Assembly: GCF_041468085.1 (NCBI RefSeq)
Contig: NZ_CP121017.1
Span: 4,809,501 to 4,873,500 of the forward strand
DNA from: Tistrella mobilis
GTDB taxonomy: Bacteria > Pseudomonadota > Alphaproteobacteria > Tistrellales > Tistrellaceae
Direction: 5' to 3'
DNA length: 64,000 bases
This document shows positions 35,733 through 46,013 of this stretch, piece after piece. Position 1 is the stretch's first letter. Each line of letters opens with the position of its first letter. The position numbers and the translations under genes were made by a program. The notes under the pieces are model-generated. The model was not told the DNA's origin. It searched no databases and saw only the letters and a program-made list of their open reading frames with translations.

Positions 35733-38512
35733 CCGTCCTCTGTCGGCAGGGCCTCTCCCCGCGCTTCACGCCGGAGCCGGTAGACCAGCTCCAGCGCGGC
35801 GCGGGGGGTCAGATCGTCGGGATCGAGCGCGGCAAGGCGCATCTTCAGCGCAAGCGCCGCCTCGGCTTCGGGATCGGGTTCCGGTGCCGCCGGTGCGGGC
35901 GGCGGTTCCGGCAGGCGCAGGCTGGCAAACAATGGCAGATCGTCTGCGAGTTTTGCCGCCGGCGAGCCGGCCTCGCCACGTTCGATCTGGCCGAGCACGG
36001 CCTCGGCGCGGCGGATTACCCGTCTCGGCAGCCCGGCGAGCCGGGCGACATGGATGCCGTAGGACCGGTCGGCGGCACCGGCTGCCACCTCGTGCAGGAA
36101 CACCACCTCACCCTGCCATTCCTTGATCCGCATGGTGTGGCAGGACAGGCGGTCGAGCCGGGCCGAAAGGGCGGTCAGTTCATGATAATGGGTGGCGAAC
36201 AGCCCCCGGCAGCGGTTGACGTCGTGCAGATGCTCCACCACCGCCCAGGCGATCGACAGCCCGTCCCAGGTGGAGGTGCCGCGGCCGATCTCGTCCAGGA
36301 TCACCAGCGCCCGGGGGCCGGCATGATTGAGGATGGTCGCAGTCTCGACCATCTCGACCATGAAGGTGGAGCGGCCCCGGGCAAGGTCGTCGGCCGCACC
36401 CACCCGGCTGAACAGCCGGTCGACCACGCCGATTCGTGCGCTCGTCGCCGGCACGAAGCTACCGGCCTGGGCCATTACCGCGATCAGGGCGTTCTGGCGC
36501 AGAAAGGTGCTCTTGCCGGCCATGTTCGGGCCGGTCAGCAGCCAGAGACCGGGCCTGCCGTCATCCCCGGCCTGTCCTGCCGGCCCCCCCAGATCGCAGT
36601 CATTGGCAACGAAACGACCGCCGCCGCTTGCCTCGACGAAGGCTTCCACCACCGGATGGCGGCCGCCCTCGATCGCGAAGGCGGTGCTGCGGTCGATTTC
36701 GGGGCGCACATAGTTGCGGGCGCGGGCGAGTTCGGCGAGCGCGGCCGAGACGTCGATCACCGCAAGGGCTGCGGCGGCCGCGGCGATCCCATCGGCGGCC
36801 GCGACCACCTCGGCGGTCAGCTGCTCGAAGGCCTGAATCTCGGCGGCGAGTGCCTGATCGGCGGCGCGGGTCAGGCGGGTTTCCAGCTCGCCCAGTTCGA
36901 CGGTGGTGAACCGCACCGCGTTGGCGAGAGTCTGGCGATGGATGAAGCCGTCACGGCCTGCCAGCTTGTCGGCATGGGCGGGTGTGACCTCGATGAAGAA
37001 GCCCAGCACGTTGTTGTGCTTGACCTTGAGCGAGGTGATGCCGGTGTCGCGGCGGCATTCGCCTTCCAGCGCGGCAATATGGCGGCGCCCCTCGGTTGCG
37101 AGCGAGCGCAATTCGTCGAGTGCAGGGTCGAAATGACGGGCGATGAAGCCGCCATCCCGGGCAAGCAGCGGTGGTTCCGGCTCGATTGCACTGCGCAACC
37201 GATAGGCAAGGGCTCCATGAGAGCCGAGCGCGGCAAGGCCCCGGGCCAGCTCGTCGGGCAGGTCACCGAAGCCCTTGCGGTCTTCGAGGAGCCGGTCGCG
37301 GATTTCGCCCGCCCGGAAGAGACCGTCGCCGATGGCACGCAGATCGCGGGGGCCGCCGCGGCCGAGCGACAGCCTTTGCAGGGCTCGCTCCAGATCCGGC
37401 ATGCCGCCCAGCAGCTCGCGCAGGTCTTCCGACAGCAGGTCGTCATTGAGCAGATGAGCAACCGCATCCAGCCTGGCGCCGATCGCCTCGGGATCGGTCA
37501 GCGGCGCCGACAGCCGGCGGGCGAGCAGCCGCGCGCCGCCGCCGGTCACCGTCAGATCCATCAGCCCGAGCAGGCTGCCGCGACGCTCCCCGGCCATGGT
37601 CTGGACGATTTCAAGGCTGCGGCGGGTGGCGGGATCGATCGCCATCACCGTTTCCACGCCTTCGCGCCGGGGCGGCGACAGATGCGGTACGCGGCCCTTC
37701 TGGGTGAGCATGACATAGTCGATCAGCGCGCCGCAGGCGGCGGCTTCGGCGCGGCTTTCGATGCCGAATGCATCGAGCGCGCCCACGCCGTAATGCTCCA
37801 TGACCCGCTTCGTGGCGGCACCCGGGTCGAAGAGGGCCGCGGGTTGCGGGGTGAGGGCGGGGCCGAGTTCGGCGAGGGCGGCGGCGATTTCGGGCCTTTC
37901 CAGCAGCCGGTCGGCGACCACCAGTTCGCAGGGCTCCAGCCGCGCAAGCTCGGCGGCAAGGGCAGCCATCTCGATGCCGGTCACCGCAAACTCGCCTGTA
38001 GAGACGTCGACCCAGGCCAGGGCCAGACGGCTGTCGGCCCGGGCGAGGGCCACCAGATTGTTGGAGCGACGGGCGTCGAGCAGCGTATCCTCGACGATCG
38101 TGCCCGGGGTGACGACGCGCACCACCTCGCGTCGGACCAGGGCCTTGTAGCCCCGCTGGCGCCGCGCCTCGGCCGGGTCTTCGGTCTGCTCGCAGATCGC
38201 CACCCGGTGGCCGGCGCGGATCAGCCGCGACAGATAATGCTCTGCCGCATGCACCGGTACGCCGGCCATGGGGATGTCCTCCCCCTTGTGCTGGCCGCGG
38301 CGGGTGAGGGTGATATCCAGCGTGCGTGCGGCCTCGATCGCATCGTCGAAGAACAGCTCGTAGAAATCGCCCATGCGATAGAACAGCAGGCAGCCCGGAT
38401 GCTCGCGCTTGACCGCCAGATACTGGGCCATCATCGGCGTGGCACCGGCGATCTCGTCGTCGGCCGCAGCTTCGGGCCGGTCGTCGGGGGTCCGCGGGCG
38501 GGATCTGGTCAT
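35711..38512 (-). CDS. mutS: DNA mismatch repair protein MutS
   Basis: Mismatch-recognition ATPase of 933 aa. The N-terminal mismatch-binding domain has [31 protein letters not shown], in which FYRMGDFYE contains the Phe-x-Glu wedge (the F-Y-E of DFYELF). The ATPase domain near the C-terminus has Walker [10 protein letters not shown], Walker [13 protein letters not shown] and the H-loop ATHYHEL. Start 38512 ([11 protein letters not shown]) is preferred over 38587 because MutS proteins begin shortly before the mismatch domain; no strong Shine-Dalgarno is visible. The neighbour maeB is divergent. No mutL is in the window. Confidence 0.97.
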   Translation of the reverse strand: MTRSRPRTPDDRPEAAADDEIAGATPMMAQYLAVKREHPGCLLFYRMGDFYELFFDDAIEAARTLDITLTRRGQHKGEDIPMAGVPVHAAEHYLSRLIRAGHRVAICEQTEDPAEARRQRGYKALVRREVVRVVTPGTIVEDTLLDARRSNNLVALARADSRLALAWVDVSTGEFAVTGIEMAALAAELARLEPCELVVADRLLERPEIAAALAELGPALTPQPAALFDPGAATKRVMEHYGVGALDAFGIESRAEAAACGALIDYVMLTQKGRVPHLSPPRREGVETVMAIDPATRRSLEIVQTMAGERRGSLLGLMDLTVTGGGARLLARRLSAPLTDPEAIGARLDAVAHLLNDDLLSEDLRELLGGMPDLERALQRLSLGRGGPRDLRAIGDGLFRAGEIRDRLLEDRKGFGDLPDELARGLAALGSHGALAYRLRSAIEPEPPLLARDGGFIARHFDPALDELRSLATEGRRHIAALEGECRRDTGITSLKVKHNNVLGFFIEVTPAHADKLAGRDGFIHRQTLANAVRFTTVELGELETRLTRAADQALAAEIQAFEQLTAEVVAAADGIAAAAAALAVIDVSAALAELARARNYVRPEIDRSTAFAIEGGRHPVVEAFVEASGGGRFVANDCDLGGPAGQAGDDGRPGLWLLTGPNMAGKSTFLRQNALIAVMAQAGSFVPATSARIGVVDRLFSRVGAADDLARGRSTFMVEMVETATILNHAGPRALVILDEIGRGTSTWDGLSIAWAVVEHLHDVNRCRGLFATHYHELTALSARLDRLSCHTMRIKEWQGEVVFLHEVAAGAADRSYGIHVARLAGLPRRVIRRAEAVLGQIERGEAGSPAAKLADDLPLFASLRLPEPPPAPAAPEPDPEAEAALALKMRLAALDPDDLTPRAALELVYRLRREARGEALPTEDGQAVGNR

Positions 38513-38959
38513 CGGGCAGCTCGGCAGAAGGGGGTGGGCCGCAAGGTCGGCTGCGGGCCGGCCGACCCTAGCGCGAGAGCCCGGCACCCGACAAGGGGCG
38601 CCACCGGATCCCCTTATCCGGGGTGGGTTTCACCCGTCGACACATGGACCGGGTTCGGCTATAAAAAAACGGACAACCGCGACCTTTTGGAATAATGCGA
38701 CCGGAAGCCGATGATTTATAAAACTGTATGACCCATCGGCGGTGCCCTCTCCGCCGGTGGCGGCGGAGACGGAGAACGGAGCCAGCGGCCCCCTGCCTGC
38801 ACGGCATGCGGCCCCAATCATGTCGCGCGACGATCCCTTGAAATTTCGTTACAGTGTCTGCCTTTCGTAACCCGCGCAAGGGTTGCGGCCGTTTGCGGCC
38901 TGGGGGGCGGGCCGTCGTCTTGACCTCAGAGAAGATCAAAAACCCGAAGGGCTACCCGG
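38513..38959. other. Divergent intergenic region mutS/maeB
   Basis: About 450 bp without a credible gene. It contains AT-rich patches at about 38660-38730 (a run of seven A, then AATAAT and TTTATAAA) that probably hold the promoters, and small GC hairpins at about 38609-38636 (CCCC-TTATCC-GGGG and GGGT-TTC-ACCC). No RNA gene or unambiguous -35/-10 pair was recognised. Confidence 0.5.
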
Positions 38960-41257
38960 ATGGATGGCGAGAAGTATTACGTGACCGAGCAGGAGGCGCT
39001 GGAGTTCCACCAGGGCGACCGGCCGGGCAAGCTGTCGATCACGCCGACCAAGGCGCTGATGACCCAGCGCGACCTGTCGCTCGCCTACAGCCCCGGCGTC
39101 GCCTGGCCGTGCCTGCACATCAACAAGGACGAGAACAAGGCCTACGACTACACGTCGAAGGGCAATATGGTCGCCGTCATCTCGAACGGCACCGCAGTTC
39201 TCGGGCTCGGCAACCTGGGGGCGCTCGCCTCCAAGCCGGTGATGGAGGGCAAGGCCGTCCTGTTCAAGAAGTTCGCGGATATCGATGCGGTCGACATCGA
39301 GGTCTCGACCGAGGACGTCGAGGAATTCGTGAACTGCGTGCGCTTCCTGGGCCCCACCTGGGGCGGCATCAATCTGGAAGACATCCGCGCCCCGGAATGC
39401 TTCATCATCGAGCAGCGCCTGCGCGAGCTGCTGGACGTGCCCGTCTTCCATGACGACCAGCACGGCACTGCGATCATCGCGGCGGCAGGGCTGATCAACG
39501 CGCTCGACATCACCGGCAAGTCGCTGCGCGACATCCGCATGGTGGTGAACGGCGCCGGTGCCGCCGGTATCGCCTGCCTGGAGCTGGTCAAGGCCATGGG
39601 CATGCCGCATGAGAATGCCATTCTCTGCGACACCAAGGGCGTGATCTACAAGGGCCGCCAGGACGGCATGAACCAGTGGAAGTCGGCACATGCGGTGGAA
39701 ACCGATGCCCGCACCCTGGCGGACGCCCTGAAGGGCGCCGATGTCGCCTTCGGCCTGTCGGCCAAGGGGGCCTTCACCCCCGAAATGCTGGCTTCGATGG
39801 CGCCCAGGCCGATCATCTTCGCCATGGCCAATCCGGACCCCGAGATCACCCCGGAAGAGGTTGCCCAGGTCCGCGACGACGCCATCGTCGCCACCGGCCG
39901 GTCGGACTATCCGAACCAGGTCAACAACGTGCTGGGCTTCCCCTACATCTTCCGCGGTGCGCTGGATGTGCGGGCGACCGAGATCAACGAACAGATGAAG
40001 ATCGCGGCCGCCTATGCGATCGCGAGCCTGGCGCGCGAGGACGTGCCCGACGAGGTGGCCCGTGCCTATCGCAACCGCCGCATGCAGTACGGCCCCGACT
40101 ACATCATCCCGGCGCCGTTCGATCCGCGGCTGATGTCGACCGTGCCGGTTGCCGTGGCGAAGGCTGCGACCGCGACCGGCGTCGCCCGCAAGCCGCTGGT
40201 CGACGCGCCCCGCTATGTCCGCGCGCTCCGGGCCCGGCTCGATCCCACCGCCGACAGCCTGGAGCGGCTGATCGAGCGTGTGCATGAGAACCCGAAGCGG
40301 GTCGTTTTCGCCGAAGGCGAGGAAGAGCAGACTATTCGCGCCGCCATCCAGTGGGCCAAGTCGGGCCTGGGTAAGCCGGTGCTGATCGGCCGCGACGAGC
40401 GGATCAAGGCGAGCATGCTGCGCCTGGGTCTGGGCGATGGATCGGATCTCGACATCGAGATCTATAACGCCCGGCTGTCGGACAAGAACAAGGTCTACGC
40501 CGACTTCCTGTACAAGCGCCTGCAGCGCCGCGGCTATCTCTATCGCGACGTCCAGCGCCTTGTGAACCAGGATCGTAACGTCTTCGGCGCCTGCATGGTG
40601 GCCTGCGGTGATGGCGATGCCCTGATCACGGGCCTGACCCGCAACTATTGGGTCGCGCTCGAGAACGTGCAGCTGGTGATCGACCCTCAGCCGAACGAGA
40701 CCCTGATCGGCCTGTCGGTGATGGTCAGCCGCGGCCGTACCATCGTCATCGCCGACACGACGGTGAACGAACTGCCCGAGGCCGAGGCTCTGGCCGACAT
40801 CGCCATGCAGGCAGCGGCATCGGCCAAGCGCTTCGGACTGGAGCCCCGGGTGGCATTGCTGTCCTACAGCAATTTCGGCAACCCGCATCGCGAGAAGGCC
40901 GACCGTATCCGGGCGGCCTGCCGGATCCTGGAAGAGCGCGGGGTCAGCTTCGAGTTCGATGGCGAGATGTCGGCGGATGTGGCGCTGGATGAAGAGCTGA
41001 TGCAGCGCTACTACCCGTTCTCGCGCCTGACCGGGCCGGCCAATGTGCTGGTCATGCCCGGCCTGCACAGCGCCAACATCTCGGCCATGCTGCTGCAGAA
41101 GCTGGGCGGCGGTGTGCAGATCGGCCCGATCCTGCGCGGCATGTCGAAGCCGGTGCAGATCGTGCAGATGGGCGCGACCGTGGCCGAGATGGTGAACATC
41201 GCGGCCGTGGCCGCCCATGACGCCATCCTCGATCAGGAGGAGAAGGCCGGCCGCTGA
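38960..41257 (+). CDS. maeB: NADP-dependent malic enzyme with PTA-like domain
   Basis: Oxidative decarboxylation of malate to pyruvate, giving NADPH; links the TCA cycle to gluconeogenesis. At 765 aa it has the MaeB architecture: malic N-terminal domain (about 15-150) with YSPGVAWPCLHI, NAD(P)-binding domain (about 160-400) with VVNGAGAAGIACLEL and FHDDQHGTA, and a C-terminal phosphotransacetylase-like domain (about 430-755) without known PTA activity in this family. The start MDGEKYYVTEQEALEFH agrees with homologues. A palindromic terminator follows. It is divergent from mutS, an arrangement seen in other alphaproteobacteria. Confidence 0.96.
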   Translation: MDGEKYYVTEQEALEFHQGDRPGKLSITPTKALMTQRDLSLAYSPGVAWPCLHINKDENKAYDYTSKGNMVAVISNGTAVLGLGNLGALASKPVMEGKAVLFKKFADIDAVDIEVSTEDVEEFVNCVRFLGPTWGGINLEDIRAPECFIIEQRLRELLDVPVFHDDQHGTAIIAAAGLINALDITGKSLRDIRMVVNGAGAAGIACLELVKAMGMPHENAILCDTKGVIYKGRQDGMNQWKSAHAVETDARTLADALKGADVAFGLSAKGAFTPEMLASMAPRPIIFAMANPDPEITPEEVAQVRDDAIVATGRSDYPNQVNNVLGFPYIFRGALDVRATEINEQMKIAAAYAIASLAREDVPDEVARAYRNRRMQYGPDYIIPAPFDPRLMSTVPVAVAKAATATGVARKPLVDAPRYVRALRARLDPTADSLERLIERVHENPKRVVFAEGEEEQTIRAAIQWAKSGLGKPVLIGRDERIKASMLRLGLGDGSDLDIEIYNARLSDKNKVYADFLYKRLQRRGYLYRDVQRLVNQDRNVFGACMVACGDGDALITGLTRNYWVALENVQLVIDPQPNETLIGLSVMVSRGRTIVIADTTVNELPEAEALADIAMQAAASAKRFGLEPRVALLSYSNFGNPHREKADRIRAACRILEERGVSFEFDGEMSADVALDEELMQRYYPFSRLTGPANVLVMPGLHSANISAMLLQKLGGGVQIGPILRGMSKPVQIVQMGATVAEMVNIAAVAAHDAILDQEEKAGR

Positions 41258-41300
41258 TCGCGGCCGCTCTCCCTCTTCCGGGGTTCCTCCTGCCTCTTTG

Positions 41301-41332
41301 CGACGCGCGTGTCCCCGGGGATGCGCGCGTCG
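41301..41332 (+). terminator. Terminator of maeB
   Basis: A 32-bp near-perfect palindrome. The outer 9-bp arms are CGACGCGCG/CGCGCGTCG and the inner part is TCCCCGGGGA; it is followed by TAAAACTTTC. It isolates maeB from phoR. Confidence 0.75.
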
Positions 41333-41450
41333 TAAAACTTTCATGCGCAGGCTGCTTGACCGGCCGCCGGGCTCGGGCAGTCTGGCGGCCCGCGTCCGCG
41401 ACGGACAGATGCGGGACAGACAGGCGCGGCGCGGCCGATGGCGGGTGAAC

Positions 41451-42887
41451 ATGGCGGTATTCGACCGGAATGAGATCAGGCGGTTCTTCGGCGCGACGGC
41501 GGCAATCGCCGCTCCCGCCGTCGGCACGCTTGGCGGCCTGTGCTTTGCCGGTGCGCTCGACTGGCACTGGGCGCTGGCCGGTGTGGCGGTTTCGATTGTC
41601 GGCTCCATGGCCGTCGCCCGCCTGCTGCTCGGCGGCTTTCATGCCCTGCGCGATTTCGCCGAAGCGCTTGCCCATGGCGAGGAACGCCCGGCCCCGCCAC
41701 CGGGCGGACGGATCGTCCAGGACATCGCCCGTGCCATGCTCCGGCTCTGGCTCAAGGAACGCCGCCGTGCCGAGCGGCTGGCGGTTCAGGCCGATGATTT
41801 CGGTCAGATTCTCGACCGGCTGCCGTTGTTGGTGCTGACGGTCGATGATCAGGTGCGGATCCGCTCGGCCAATCGCGCCGCCGAAGAGGCGATGGGTGAG
41901 GGGCTGGTCGGGCGCGAGCTGGTTGCCGTGCTGCGCCATCCGGCCCTGCTGGACGCGGTTGATCAGGCGCTGATGCGCGGCGAGTTTGCCGATGTGGTGT
42001 TCTCGACCGCCGCTCCCGACCGTCGGGAATACAAGGCCCATATCGAAGCGCTGCGGGCGGGAGATGAGCATACCGATGCCCGCCGTGCGGTCATCGCGCT
42101 CCACGACCTGACGCAGATCCGCAAGCTGGAACAGATGCGTGCCGATTTCGTCGCCAATGCCAGCCATGAGATCCGCACGCCGCTCGCGACACTGATCGGC
42201 TTCATCGAGACCCTGCGCGGGCCTGCCCGTGACGATCCGGATGCAGCCGAGCATTTCCTGTCGATCATGGACGATCAGGCCCGGCGGATGTCGCGGCTGG
42301 TCAACGATCTGCTGTCGCTCTCGCGGATCGAGATGAATGAGCACATGCCGCCGGCAGCGGCGGTCGACCTCACCGATGTGATCGACGACGTTATCTCGGG
42401 GCTGGAGTTCAAGGCTCATGCCCGGGGAATCGAGATCGAGGTCATGGCCGATCACGCCCTGGTGCCGGCACTTGGCGATCCGGACGAGCTGACCCAGGTC
42501 GCGCAGAACCTGATCGACAATGCGATCAAATACGGCCGCAATGACAGCCGGATCACGATCCGTCTGTTCCGCACCACCGAGGCACCGCGGCCTGTGGGGT
42601 TGGCTGCAACCCTGGAGGCGGTGGGTTTCTCGGTAACCGACCAGAGCGACGGCATCCCGCGGGAGCACCTGCCGCGGCTGACCGAGCGTTTCTACCGCGT
42701 CGACAGTGCCCGGTCGCGCCAGGTCGGCTCAACCGGTCTCGGGCTGGCGATCGTGAAGCACATCGTCAACCGCCATCGCGGCCATCTGGCGATCGACAGC
42801 CGGGTGGGCGAGGGGTCGTGCTTCACGGTCTATCTGCCGCTCGCCGGCCGTGGCAACGGCCGTGCGCCGGCTGCAGCCGCTTCCTGA
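41451..42887 (+). CDS. phoR: Phosphate-regulon sensor histidine kinase PhoR
   Basis: Inner-membrane kinase that phosphorylates PhoB under phosphate limitation and is held inactive by PstSCAB-PhoU in excess. Two membrane segments lie at the N-terminus (AAIAAPAVGTLGGLCFAGAL and ALAGVAVSIVGSMAVARLLLG), then a PAS domain (about 120-220), the H-box ASHEIRTPL, the N-box QNLIDNAIKYG and the G2 box GSTGLGLAIVKHI. The G1 box reads DQSDGI where DxGxG is expected (Ser for Gly). Start 41451 (MAVFDRNEIRR) is chosen by comparison with PhoR N-termini; the in-frame ATG at 41343 would add 36 basic residues and lacks a ribosome site. Confidence 0.93.
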   Translation: MAVFDRNEIRRFFGATAAIAAPAVGTLGGLCFAGALDWHWALAGVAVSIVGSMAVARLLLGGFHALRDFAEALAHGEERPAPPPGGRIVQDIARAMLRLWLKERRRAERLAVQADDFGQILDRLPLLVLTVDDQVRIRSANRAAEEAMGEGLVGRELVAVLRHPALLDAVDQALMRGEFADVVFSTAAPDRREYKAHIEALRAGDEHTDARRAVIALHDLTQIRKLEQMRADFVANASHEIRTPLATLIGFIETLRGPARDDPDAAEHFLSIMDDQARRMSRLVNDLLSLSRIEMNEHMPPAAAVDLTDVIDDVISGLEFKAHARGIEIEVMADHALVPALGDPDELTQVAQNLIDNAIKYGRNDSRITIRLFRTTEAPRPVGLAATLEAVGFSVTDQSDGIPREHLPRLTERFYRVDSARSRQVGSTGLGLAIVKHIVNRHRGHLAIDSRVGEGSCFTVYLPLAGRGNGRAPAAAAS

Positions 42888-43012
42888 CATCCCCGCACGC
42901 CATCCTGTGCACTGCTGCCGTGGCCGCTTCCGCTGCCCCGTGAACCCGGATTCATGCTATGAGCTGAAGAACCGCCTTGCGGTGCAAGAAGATCGAAGCT
43001 TGAGGGAACGCC

Positions 43013-44551
43013 ATGTCGGATCTGATCCGCCGAAACACCATCAATGATGCGGTGCGCCGTGCGGCCGCCAAGTTCCGCGACCGCCTGGCGCTCCGCCACG
43101 GCGACCGGCGCTGGAGCTTCGCCGAGGTGAACCGCGCCGCCGATGCCATCGGCCGCCGGCTGATCGAGGCCGGGCTCAACCGCGGCGACCGGCTGGCGGT
43201 CTATGCCCGCAACTCCGACACCTATCTGCTGGTCTGGCTGGGCGCCCTCCGCGCGGGCCTCGTCCATGTGCCGATCAACTACGCACTGACCGAGACCGAG
43301 TTGCACTACATCGTGGAGCAGTCCGGCGCGCGCGGGCTGATCTATGATCCCGATCTCTCCGGGACCGCCCGGGCAGTGGCGGAGCAGGTGGAGCTCGCCT
43401 TTGCGATCCCGATGACGGGGGGCGAGGATTTCGATCCGCTTCAGGTGGCCTTGGGCTCGGCCGGGACGGAGGCGCTGGAGGTCGGGCTTGCCGACGAGGA
43501 TCTGGCGCAGATCCTGTACACCTCGGGCACCACGGCGGCGCCCAAGGGGGCGATGATGACCCATCGTGCGCTGCTGGCGGAGTACACCAGCTGCATCGTT
43601 GAGCTGAATCTGAAGGGCAGTGATCGGGCGCTCGCAGCCCTGCCGCTCTACCACTCGGCCCAGATGCACTGCTTCACCATGCCCCAGCTGCTGGTGGGGG
43701 CCACCACCATCCTGATTCAGACGCCGGTGCCGGAACAGTGCCTGGCACTGATCGAGGAAGAGGCGATCACCTCGTTCTTCGCGCCGCCCACCGTATGGAT
43801 CAGCCTGCTGCGCCATGCCGATTTCGATCGGCGCGACCTCTCCAGCCTGAAGAACGTCTATTATGGCGCCTCGATCATGCCGGTGCCGATCCTGCAGGAG
43901 CTGCGCCGGCGGCTGGCCGGCGCCCGGCCCTATAACTGCTATGGCCAGAGTGAGATCGGCCCGCTTGCCACCGTGCTCGGCCCCGATGAGCATGAGGCGC
44001 GTCCCGCCTCTGCCGGCCGGCCGGTGATGAATGTCGAGACCCGGATCGTCGATGGCGAGATGAACGATGTACCGGCGGGCGTGCAGGGGGAGATCGTTCA
44101 CCGTTCGCCGCAGCTGCTGACCGGCTATTGGAACAAGCCCGACGAGACCGCTGATGCCTTCTCGGGCGACTGGTTCCATTCGGGTGATGTGGGCTATTTC
44201 GACGAAGAGGGGTACCTCTACGTCGTCGACCGGGTGAAGGACGTGATCAAGACCGGCGGCGTGATCGTGGCCAGCCGCGAGGTCGAAGATGCGATCTTCA
44301 CCCATCCGGCAGTGTCGGAGGTGGCCGTGATCGGCCTGCCCGACCCCAAATGGATCGAGGCGGTGACTGCTCTGGTCGTGCTCCGGCCCGGCCAGGAGGT
44401 CGGCATCGATGAACTGCTGGCCCATGCCCGCGAGCGTCTGGCGCCATACAAGGTGCCGAAAGCGGTGCATTTCGTCGATGCCCTGCCGCGTAACACGGCG
44501 GGCAAGATCCTGAAGCGCACGCTGCGCCAGGAGTTCGCCGTGCAGGGCTGA
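43013..44551 (+). CDS. Acyl-CoA ligase (AMP-forming) inside the Pho locus
   Basis: ANL-superfamily ligase of 512 aa. The P-loop is YTSGTTAAPKGAMMTH, with YGQSEIGP, SGDVGYFDEEGYLYVVDRVK (adenylate-binding region) and the catalytic Lys in LPRNTAGKILKR. GAGGGAA lies 5 bp before the ATG. A strong terminator follows it, so it forms its own unit between phoR and pstS. It is only distantly like the ligase at 34.1 kb, judged by their motifs. The substrate is unknown, with fatty or aromatic acids most likely. Confidence 0.9.
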   Translation: MSDLIRRNTINDAVRRAAAKFRDRLALRHGDRRWSFAEVNRAADAIGRRLIEAGLNRGDRLAVYARNSDTYLLVWLGALRAGLVHVPINYALTETELHYIVEQSGARGLIYDPDLSGTARAVAEQVELAFAIPMTGGEDFDPLQVALGSAGTEALEVGLADEDLAQILYTSGTTAAPKGAMMTHRALLAEYTSCIVELNLKGSDRALAALPLYHSAQMHCFTMPQLLVGATTILIQTPVPEQCLALIEEEAITSFFAPPTVWISLLRHADFDRRDLSSLKNVYYGASIMPVPILQELRRRLAGARPYNCYGQSEIGPLATVLGPDEHEARPASAGRPVMNVETRIVDGEMNDVPAGVQGEIVHRSPQLLTGYWNKPDETADAFSGDWFHSGDVGYFDEEGYLYVVDRVKDVIKTGGVIVASREVEDAIFTHPAVSEVAVIGLPDPKWIEAVTALVVLRPGQEVGIDELLAHARERLAPYKVPKAVHFVDALPRNTAGKILKRTLRQEFAVQG

Positions 44552-44591
44552 TGCCGCACCACGTGACGGCAGCCATGCGTTCAGATCAGGC

Positions 44592-44620
44592 CGCGGCAGG
44601 TCACACTGCCGCGGTTTTCC
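44592..44620 (+). terminator. Rho-independent terminator after the acyl-CoA ligase
   Basis: A perfect 9-bp stem (CCGCGGCAG/CTGCCGCGG) with a 6-base loop is followed by TTTTC and CTTTG. It shields the pst operon from upstream transcription, so pstSCAB-phoU-phoB depends on its own Pho-box promoter. Confidence 0.92.
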
Positions 44621-44775
44621 TTTGTATGACAGTCGCTTCCGAAGGATGGTCCAGGAGGTATAGACAAGTTTGGCCAGATTGTCGGCAGGGTCGTGCGAAT
44701 GCCCGTTCTTCTGGATTAATCCAAGGAAATACAAGCAGTTGCTCAGGGAGAATCTCTGGAGGGCTGCGGCGACGT

Positions 44776-44804
44776 GTGTCATGATTCCGTCATGAAACTG
44801 TGAT
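44776..44804 (+). promoter_or_regulatory. Pho box upstream of pstS
   Basis: Three 7-bp half-sites at exact 11-bp periodicity, GTGTCAT (44776), CCGTCAT (44787) and CTGTGAT (44798), separated by AT-rich 4-bp spacers GATT and GAAA. This is the PhoB recognition pattern (consensus CTGTCAT with 4-bp spacers), enough for one full Pho box plus an extra half-site. It lies 146 bp before the pstS start codon; the -10 element was not assigned. Confidence 0.88.
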
Positions 44805-44949
44805 ATTCCCGTCGTCGAGCAGGATTAGACCATGTGTGACGCGAGGCCGGGTGGAAACACGACGCCGCCTGCCGCGTTTCGAGATCGGGCCTGGTGGTGT
44901 TCCGCCGCCAGCCAGCACACATGACGAACATCCAACAGGAGTTGGAACG

Positions 44950-45972
44950 GTGTTCAAGAAAGCCGCGCTTCTGTCGGCAGTTGCGATCGTTGCGGTCGCC
45001 ACTCCGGCCCTTGCCCGCGATCAGATCCGCATCGTCGGCTCGTCGACCGTCTATCCCTTCGCCACCGCGGTCGCCGAAGAATTCGGCAAGACCTCGGGCT
45101 TCGCGACCCCGGTCATCGAGAGCACGGGTTCGGGCGGCGGCCTGAAGCTGTTCTGCGCCGGCGTCGGCACCCAGCACCCCGACATCACCAATTCCTCGCG
45201 CCGGATCAAGAAGTCCGAGGTCGAGGAATGCGCCAAGAACGGCGTGACCGAGATCACCGAGGTGAAGATCGGCTTCGACGGCATCGTGCTGGCGAATGCG
45301 GTCAACGGCCCGGCCATGAACATCACCCGCGCCCAGATCTGGCAGGCGCTGGCGAAGCAGGTTCCGGTCGACGGCAAGCTGGTCGAGAACCCCTACAAGA
45401 ACTGGTCGGATATCGACGGCTCGCTGCCGAACGAGCCGATCGAGGTGCTCGGCCCCCCGCCCACCTCGGGCACCCGTGACGCCTTCGTCGAGCTGGTCAT
45501 GGAGCATGGCTGCGAGGAATTCGACGCCGTGAAGGCGATCGAGGACAAGAAGATGCGCGGCGCGGTCTGCAAGTCGATCCGCGAAGACGGCGCCTTCATC
45601 GAAGCCGGCGAGAACGACAATCTGATCGTGCAGAAGCTGGCTTCGAACCCGGCCGCCTACGGCATCTTCGGTTACAGCTTCCTTGAGCAGAACGGCGACA
45701 AGGTGAAGGCTGCCACCGTCGAGGGTGTTGCGCCGGAATACGACGCGATCTCGAGCGGCGAGTATCCGGTCTCGCGGTCGATGTACTTCTACGTGAAGAA
45801 CGCCCATGTCGGCACCGTGCCGGGCATCAAGGAATATGTCACCGAGTTCACCTCGGAAGACGCCTTCAGCCCGGTCGGCTATCTGGCCCAGCGCGGCCTG
45901 ATCGCCCTGCCGGACGCGGAGCGCGCCGAGGTGTCGAAGAACGCCCAGGCTCTGACCCCGCTGAAGATGTGA
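44950..45972 (+). CDS. pstS: Phosphate-binding protein PstS
   Basis: Periplasmic high-affinity phosphate receptor of 340 aa. The signal peptide ALLSAVAIVAVATPALA is followed by RDQIRIVGSSTVYPFATAVAEE, with ESTGSGGG and PPTSGTRDAF making the phosphate-binding loops. GTG at 44950 is the start: AGGAG ends 8 bp upstream, and the signal peptide begins right there. An in-frame ATG at 44800 lies within the Pho box and would add a 50-residue non-signal segment. First gene of pstSCAB-phoU-phoB. Confidence 0.96.
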   Translation: MFKKAALLSAVAIVAVATPALARDQIRIVGSSTVYPFATAVAEEFGKTSGFATPVIESTGSGGGLKLFCAGVGTQHPDITNSSRRIKKSEVEECAKNGVTEITEVKIGFDGIVLANAVNGPAMNITRAQIWQALAKQVPVDGKLVENPYKNWSDIDGSLPNEPIEVLGPPPTSGTRDAFVELVMEHGCEEFDAVKAIEDKKMRGAVCKSIREDGAFIEAGENDNLIVQKLASNPAAYGIFGYSFLEQNGDKVKAATVEGVAPEYDAISSGEYPVSRSMYFYVKNAHVGTVPGIKEYVTEFTSEDAFSPVGYLAQRGLIALPDAERAEVSKNAQALTPLKM

Positions 45973-45983
45973 TCGGACGTCTG

Positions 45984-46013
45984 GCGGCCGCACGGGGTGA
46001 CCGGTGCGGCCGC
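45984..46013 (+). terminator. Hairpin between pstS and pstC
   Basis: A perfect 10-bp stem (GCGGCCGCAC/GTGCGGCCGC) with a 10-base loop starts 11 bp after the pstS stop. No T tract follows. Such structures after binding-protein genes raise PstS over the permease by partial termination or by protecting the pstS mRNA. The rest of the 252-bp gap to pstC contains no gene. Confidence 0.7.

Noticed and set aside
44800-44949. N-terminal extension of PstS from an upstream in-frame ATG
   Set aside because: The extension overlaps the Pho box, lacks signal-peptide features, and the GTG at 44950 has AGGAG at 8 bp and begins a normal signal peptide.
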